Below are positions 61,175-64,000 of a DNA stretch of 64,000 nucleotides, in pieces. The notes under the pieces were generated by a model. That model was not told the DNA's origin. It did no database searches and saw only the letters and a list, made by a program, of their open reading frames with translations. This DNA comes from an uncultured Bacteroidota bacterium (lineage in GTDB: Bacteria > Bacteroidota > Bacteroidia > Bacteroidales > P3). Each line of letters opens with the position of its first letter. The first letter of the stretch is position 1. The stretch lies in the NCBI GenBank assembly GCA_902778925.1, contig CACYZN010000012.1:1-64000 (forward strand), read 5' to 3'. A program made the position numbers and the translations under genes.

Positions 61175-62628
61175 AGAGTGCGGACATAAAAGGCATGCTT
61201 CGCTATCTGGGCATCGTACTGGTGGCCGAGGGTAGCTTGATGGCACTGTGCCTGGTTCCGGCCCTGCACTTCGCCGACGGCACGGTCGACGCCATAGGGG
61301 TCTGCTCGATGCTGACCCTGGCCATCGGGGCTCTGCTGTGGATCAGCTATGCGCGCTACCGCAGCATCGACGACCGGCGGCTGTCCTACCTGCTGGTGGT
61401 GCTGATGTGGGTGGTGCTGAACCTCTTTGCCACACTGCCACTGATGGCCACCGGCGCCACCACTTCGTTCACATTGGGTTGGTTCGAGGCCATGAGCGGC
61501 CTCACAGCCACGGGTGCCACCGTCTTCGCCACCGTCGAGGCACTGCCCGCCTCGGTACTGCTGTGGCGGTCTATGACGCAGTGGCTGGGCGGCTTCGGCA
61601 TAGTGTTGCTTGTACTGGCACTGTCGCCCCACTTGGGCATCAACCGCTACTCGCTCTACACGGCCGAGGCCTCGGGGGCCGACAACACGGGCCGGCGGCC
61701 GGTGAGCATGGCACAGACCGTGCGCCGCACCCTTGGGGTGTATCTCTCGCTCACCGCGGTCTTCATTGGCGCACTCTGGCTCAGCGGACTGCAGCTGTGG
61801 GACGCTGTCAACCTCACCTTCACCAACATCTCGTCGGGCGGCTTCTCGCTGAGCAGCAGCAGCATCTCGCTGCTCACCCCGACGCAGCAGTTCATACTGG
61901 CAGGAGCCATGCTCCTGAGCGGCATCAACTTCACCCTGCTCTACCTCGTCTTCACCCTGCGCTGGCGACAGATAGGACACAAGCTGGAGCAGGTGGGCTT
62001 CTACCTGAGCCTGTGCCTCCTGGCGGCGGCGTTTGTGGTGGGTGGACTGCATTGGCACCACCACCTGCCGTGGGCCGAGGCGGCACGGCTGGGAACCATA
62101 CAGACAATCAGCGCACTGACCACCACCGGCTCGGTGGTCGACGACACCACGCTCTGGTGGACACCGCTCACCTTCCTGCTGCTCATCCTCTCGGTGTGCG
62201 GTGGCATGGCAGGTTCGACCAGCGGCGGACTGAAGGCCATGCGCGTGCTGATACTGATACGCAACGCCCGCGGCATACTTCGCTCGCGGCTGCATCCCAA
62301 TGCCGTGGCACCTCTGCGGCTGAACGGCAAGCCAGTGAGCAGCCACATCCGCGCCAACGTGATGGTGCTGTTCATGGTCTACGGAGCCTCACTGTTGCTT
62401 GGCGCAATGGCACTGATGCTGTGCGGCATAGGGGCCAACGAAGCTGTGGGTGCCAGCGTGGGCTGCCTCACCGGCTATGGCCCCGGACTGGGCACTTCGG
62501 GCGGCTTGGGCTCGTATGCAGCCTTCTCGCCCAGCGCCATGTGGGTGTGCTCGCTGCTGATGCTCCTCGGCCGACTCGAGTGCATGACGGTACTCATCCT
62601 TCTGCTGCCACGCTTCTGGCACCGGTAG
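61171..62628 (+). CDS. trkH: Trk potassium channel subunit TrkH, full-length copy
   Basis: 485 residues from the ATG at 61171, overlapping the previous stop. Two N-terminal helices, then selectivity loops SGLTATGATVF, NISSGGFSL, SALTTTGSVV and GCLTGYGPG, with GGMAGSTSGGLKAMR before the last one. TrkH imports potassium. It differs from the copy upstream along its whole length, so it is not a recent duplicate. Confidence 0.92.
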   Translation: MKSADIKGMLRYLGIVLVAEGSLMALCLVPALHFADGTVDAIGVCSMLTLAIGALLWISYARYRSIDDRRLSYLLVVLMWVVLNLFATLPLMATGATTSFTLGWFEAMSGLTATGATVFATVEALPASVLLWRSMTQWLGGFGIVLLVLALSPHLGINRYSLYTAEASGADNTGRRPVSMAQTVRRTLGVYLSLTAVFIGALWLSGLQLWDAVNLTFTNISSGGFSLSSSSISLLTPTQQFILAGAMLLSGINFTLLYLVFTLRWRQIGHKLEQVGFYLSLCLLAAAFVVGGLHWHHHLPWAEAARLGTIQTISALTTTGSVVDDTTLWWTPLTFLLLILSVCGGMAGSTSGGLKAMRVLILIRNARGILRSRLHPNAVAPLRLNGKPVSSHIRANVMVLFMVYGASLLLGAMALMLCGIGANEAVGASVGCLTGYGPGLGTSGGLGSYAAFSPSAMWVCSLLMLLGRLECMTVLILLLPRFWHR

Positions 62629-62681
62629 GCCACGTCGGAGGCACCGAACAAGGTTCGGGAAAACAGCCTTTTTTAAAATAT

Positions 62682-62714
62682 TTTTACCCATGTGGAATTA
62701 TTTGTGTATCTTTG
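62682..62714 (+). promoter_or_regulatory. Promoter of the ftsE-like gene
   Basis: TATCTTTG at 62707-62714 with a T-rich -33 region near 62682; 27 nt before the start codon. Confidence 0.5.
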
Positions 62715-62740
62715 CAGTTTGTTAAATATCGACTACAACC

Positions 62741-63442
62741 ATGGACAATGAGACCTCGGGCGCTGTCGCCGAGCCTATAGTAAGACTTAAAAATGTGGCC
62801 ATTAGCCACGACGAAGTGCCACTGCTGAGCGGTGTCGACCTGAGCATCGGGCAGGGAGAATTTGTGTACCTCATAGGCAAAAGCGGCGCCGGCAAGACCT
62901 CGCTGCTGCGCGCCCTCTATGCCGACCAACCCATCGCCGAAGGCGAAGCCACGGTGTGCGGCATCGACGTGGTGCACATGCGTCGCCGCCACATACCGCA
63001 GCTGCGTCGCCGCCTGGGCATAGTGTTCCAGAACGCCCGTCTGCTCAAAGACCGCACCGTGGGCGAGAACCTGGCCTTTGTGCTGCGCGCCACCGGCTGG
63101 CGCCGCGCCGACATCGGACCGCAGGTGGAGAAGACCCTGGCCGCGGTGGGCATAGGCCACAAGGCCGACGCCATGCCGCAACAGCTTTCGGAAGGCGAAC
63201 AGCAGCGCGTGGGCATAGCACGGGCCTTGATCAACAACCCCATGCTTCTGCTGGCCGACGAACCCACGGGCAACCTCGACCCCGTCACCTCGGCCGAGAT
63301 CATGCAGCTGCTGGCCGACATCAACCGTGAGCATGGCACCACCATGTTCATCTCGACCCACGACTTCATGATGATAGACCGCTTCCCAGCCCGCGTGGTA
63401 GTGTGCGAAAACGGCACGGTGAGAGATACCGAGGTGCAATAA
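62741..63442 (+). CDS. ftsE: FtsE-like ABC ATPase
   Basis: 233 residues. Walker A LIGKSGAGKTSLLRAL, signature LSEGEQQRVGIARAL (SEG in place of SGG), Walker B LLLADEPTGNLD and switch His in FISTHD. FtsE with FtsX controls peptidoglycan hydrolases at the division site. No ftsX is adjacent: the next gene codes for a secreted protein. Other FtsE-like lipoprotein-export ATPases (LolD) are the main alternative. Confidence 0.82.
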   Translation: MDNETSGAVAEPIVRLKNVAISHDEVPLLSGVDLSIGQGEFVYLIGKSGAGKTSLLRALYADQPIAEGEATVCGIDVVHMRRRHIPQLRRRLGIVFQNARLLKDRTVGENLAFVLRATGWRRADIGPQVEKTLAAVGIGHKADAMPQQLSEGEQQRVGIARALINNPMLLLADEPTGNLDPVTSAEIMQLLADINREHGTTMFISTHDFMMIDRFPARVVVCENGTVRDTEVQ

Positions 63443-63484
63443 AATGCCACAAAAACATACCAAAAGAACAAAACAATCGACGAT

Positions 63485-64000
63485 ATGAAGAAGATACTGA
63501 TGCTGATGATGGCCGCCCTGCTGCTGGCAGGTGGCGCCGAAGCCCAGAAACAAAAACCCCGCACCGGCAAGGTGAAAGAGGGTCCGGTGATAGCCGGTCG
63601 GCACAAGATACGCCAAAGCGACTACGACACCTTCAACAAGTTCACACAGTTTACCAGCAAAGACCTCACACGGTACTACTCGCCGTTCGACTATTCGCGC
63701 ATACCGGAACTCACCAAGAAAGACTCGCCGGCTTGGGGCGAAGACATGCAGCCTGTGATGAACTACCTGACCAAAGTGTCGCGTGCCACCATGACTATAT
63801 GCGCCCTCTATGCCGTCAATCCTTCCATCGACGACGCCTCACAGCGCCAACAGCTGGCCGCGGCCGCCGAGAAAGAAGCCCTCGACGCACTCAACAGCTT
63901 CGACGAGTGGAAGCACCGCCTCAAGCTGCGCAACAAAGTGCAGTACAAGGTGGCCGAGGTGGACTACCGCTACTTCAAAGGCATGGACTACTACAACAAC
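63485..64000 (+). CDS. Secreted hypothetical protein, cut by the window end
   Basis: The ATG at 63485 opens a frame that runs to the window end (172 visible residues). A signal peptide MKKILMLMMAALLLAGGAEA is followed by a charged domain (RTGKVKEGPVIAGRHKIRQS, FTSKDLTRYYSPFDYSR) and a helical part. I do not recognise the family. It lies 42 nt after the ftsE-like gene and may be co-transcribed. Confidence 0.8.
   Translation, partial: MKKILMLMMAALLLAGGAEAQKQKPRTGKVKEGPVIAGRHKIRQSDYDTFNKFTQFTSKDLTRYYSPFDYSRIPELTKKDSPAWGEDMQPVMNYLTKVSRATMTICALYAVNPSIDDASQRQQLAAAAEKEALDALNSFDEWKHRLKLRNKVQYKVAEVDYRYFKGMDYYNN

Noticed and set aside
1..64000. tRNA, rRNA, tmRNA or transposase genes
   Set aside because: No cloverleaf-like or conserved rRNA segments and no transposase motifs were seen in the intergenic regions; a tRNAscan-SE and ISfinder run would settle it.

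Overview
The window comes from a GC-rich member of the Bacteroidota, most likely Bacteroidales. The signs are promoters of the TTTG-(19-20 nt)-TAnnTTTG type, two secreted proteins with type IX secretion (T9SS) C-terminal sorting domains, a GldF-GldG type transporter, DUF4476, DUF6266 and DUF5074 proteins, and lipid A synthesis (LpxB). Isoleucine is very often written ATA although the DNA is GC-rich. No rRNA, tRNA, transposase or CRISPR array was found.

Layout. 1-7.0 kb (minus): a DUF4160 fragment, a YD-repeat protein, CstA, a family 39 type glycosyltransferase, a beta-CASP RNase-like hydrolase and a T9SS leucine-rich-repeat protein. 7.2-12.5 kb (plus): YidC, NhaD, a lysozyme-like membrane protein and a small lipoprotein. 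12.5-23 kb (minus): a lipoprotein, an M16 protease, a GntR/ABC-transporter operon, YbjQ and an outer-membrane receptor. 23-30.5 kb (plus): a 1312-residue T9SS adhesin-like protein, then a polysaccharide chain-length protein, an O-antigen ligase-like protein and an NlpC/P60 hydrolase. 30.5-32.8 kb: a structured leader RNA with mutually exclusive stems, a 74-residue protein and a mosaic surface lipoprotein. 32.8-37.3 kb: a ClC channel, an OmpA-like lipoprotein, a DUF6266 protein and a YafQ-type toxin-antitoxin pair.

37.4-54.5 kb (plus): an M28-like protein that has lost catalytic residues, fused GldF-GldG, DUF4340, SurE, a small membrane protein, LpxB, SpoIID, a thioredoxin, FtsY, RimO, a TonB receptor with a BtuG-like beta-propeller lipoprotein, DRTGG and PHP proteins, and DUF4476. 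54.6-58.2 kb (minus): EtfB, EtfA and acyl-CoA dehydrogenase. 58.5-64 kb (plus): TrkA with two tandem, different TrkH subunits, an FtsE-like ATPase and a cut-off secreted protein. Many adjacent genes overlap by ATGA or TAATG, so translational coupling is common.

The most unusual content is non-coding. At least six intergenic regions (about 7.01-7.17, 23.09-23.27, 36.57-36.66, 43.40-43.50, 52.30-52.51 and 58.32-58.45 kb) are built from degenerate 11-bp units kept in register. Three of them fold into long hairpins of tandem units. The leader RNA at 30.49-30.77 kb has a terminator/anti-terminator layout that I cannot assign to any known riboswitch. These two are the best candidates for undescribed systems.
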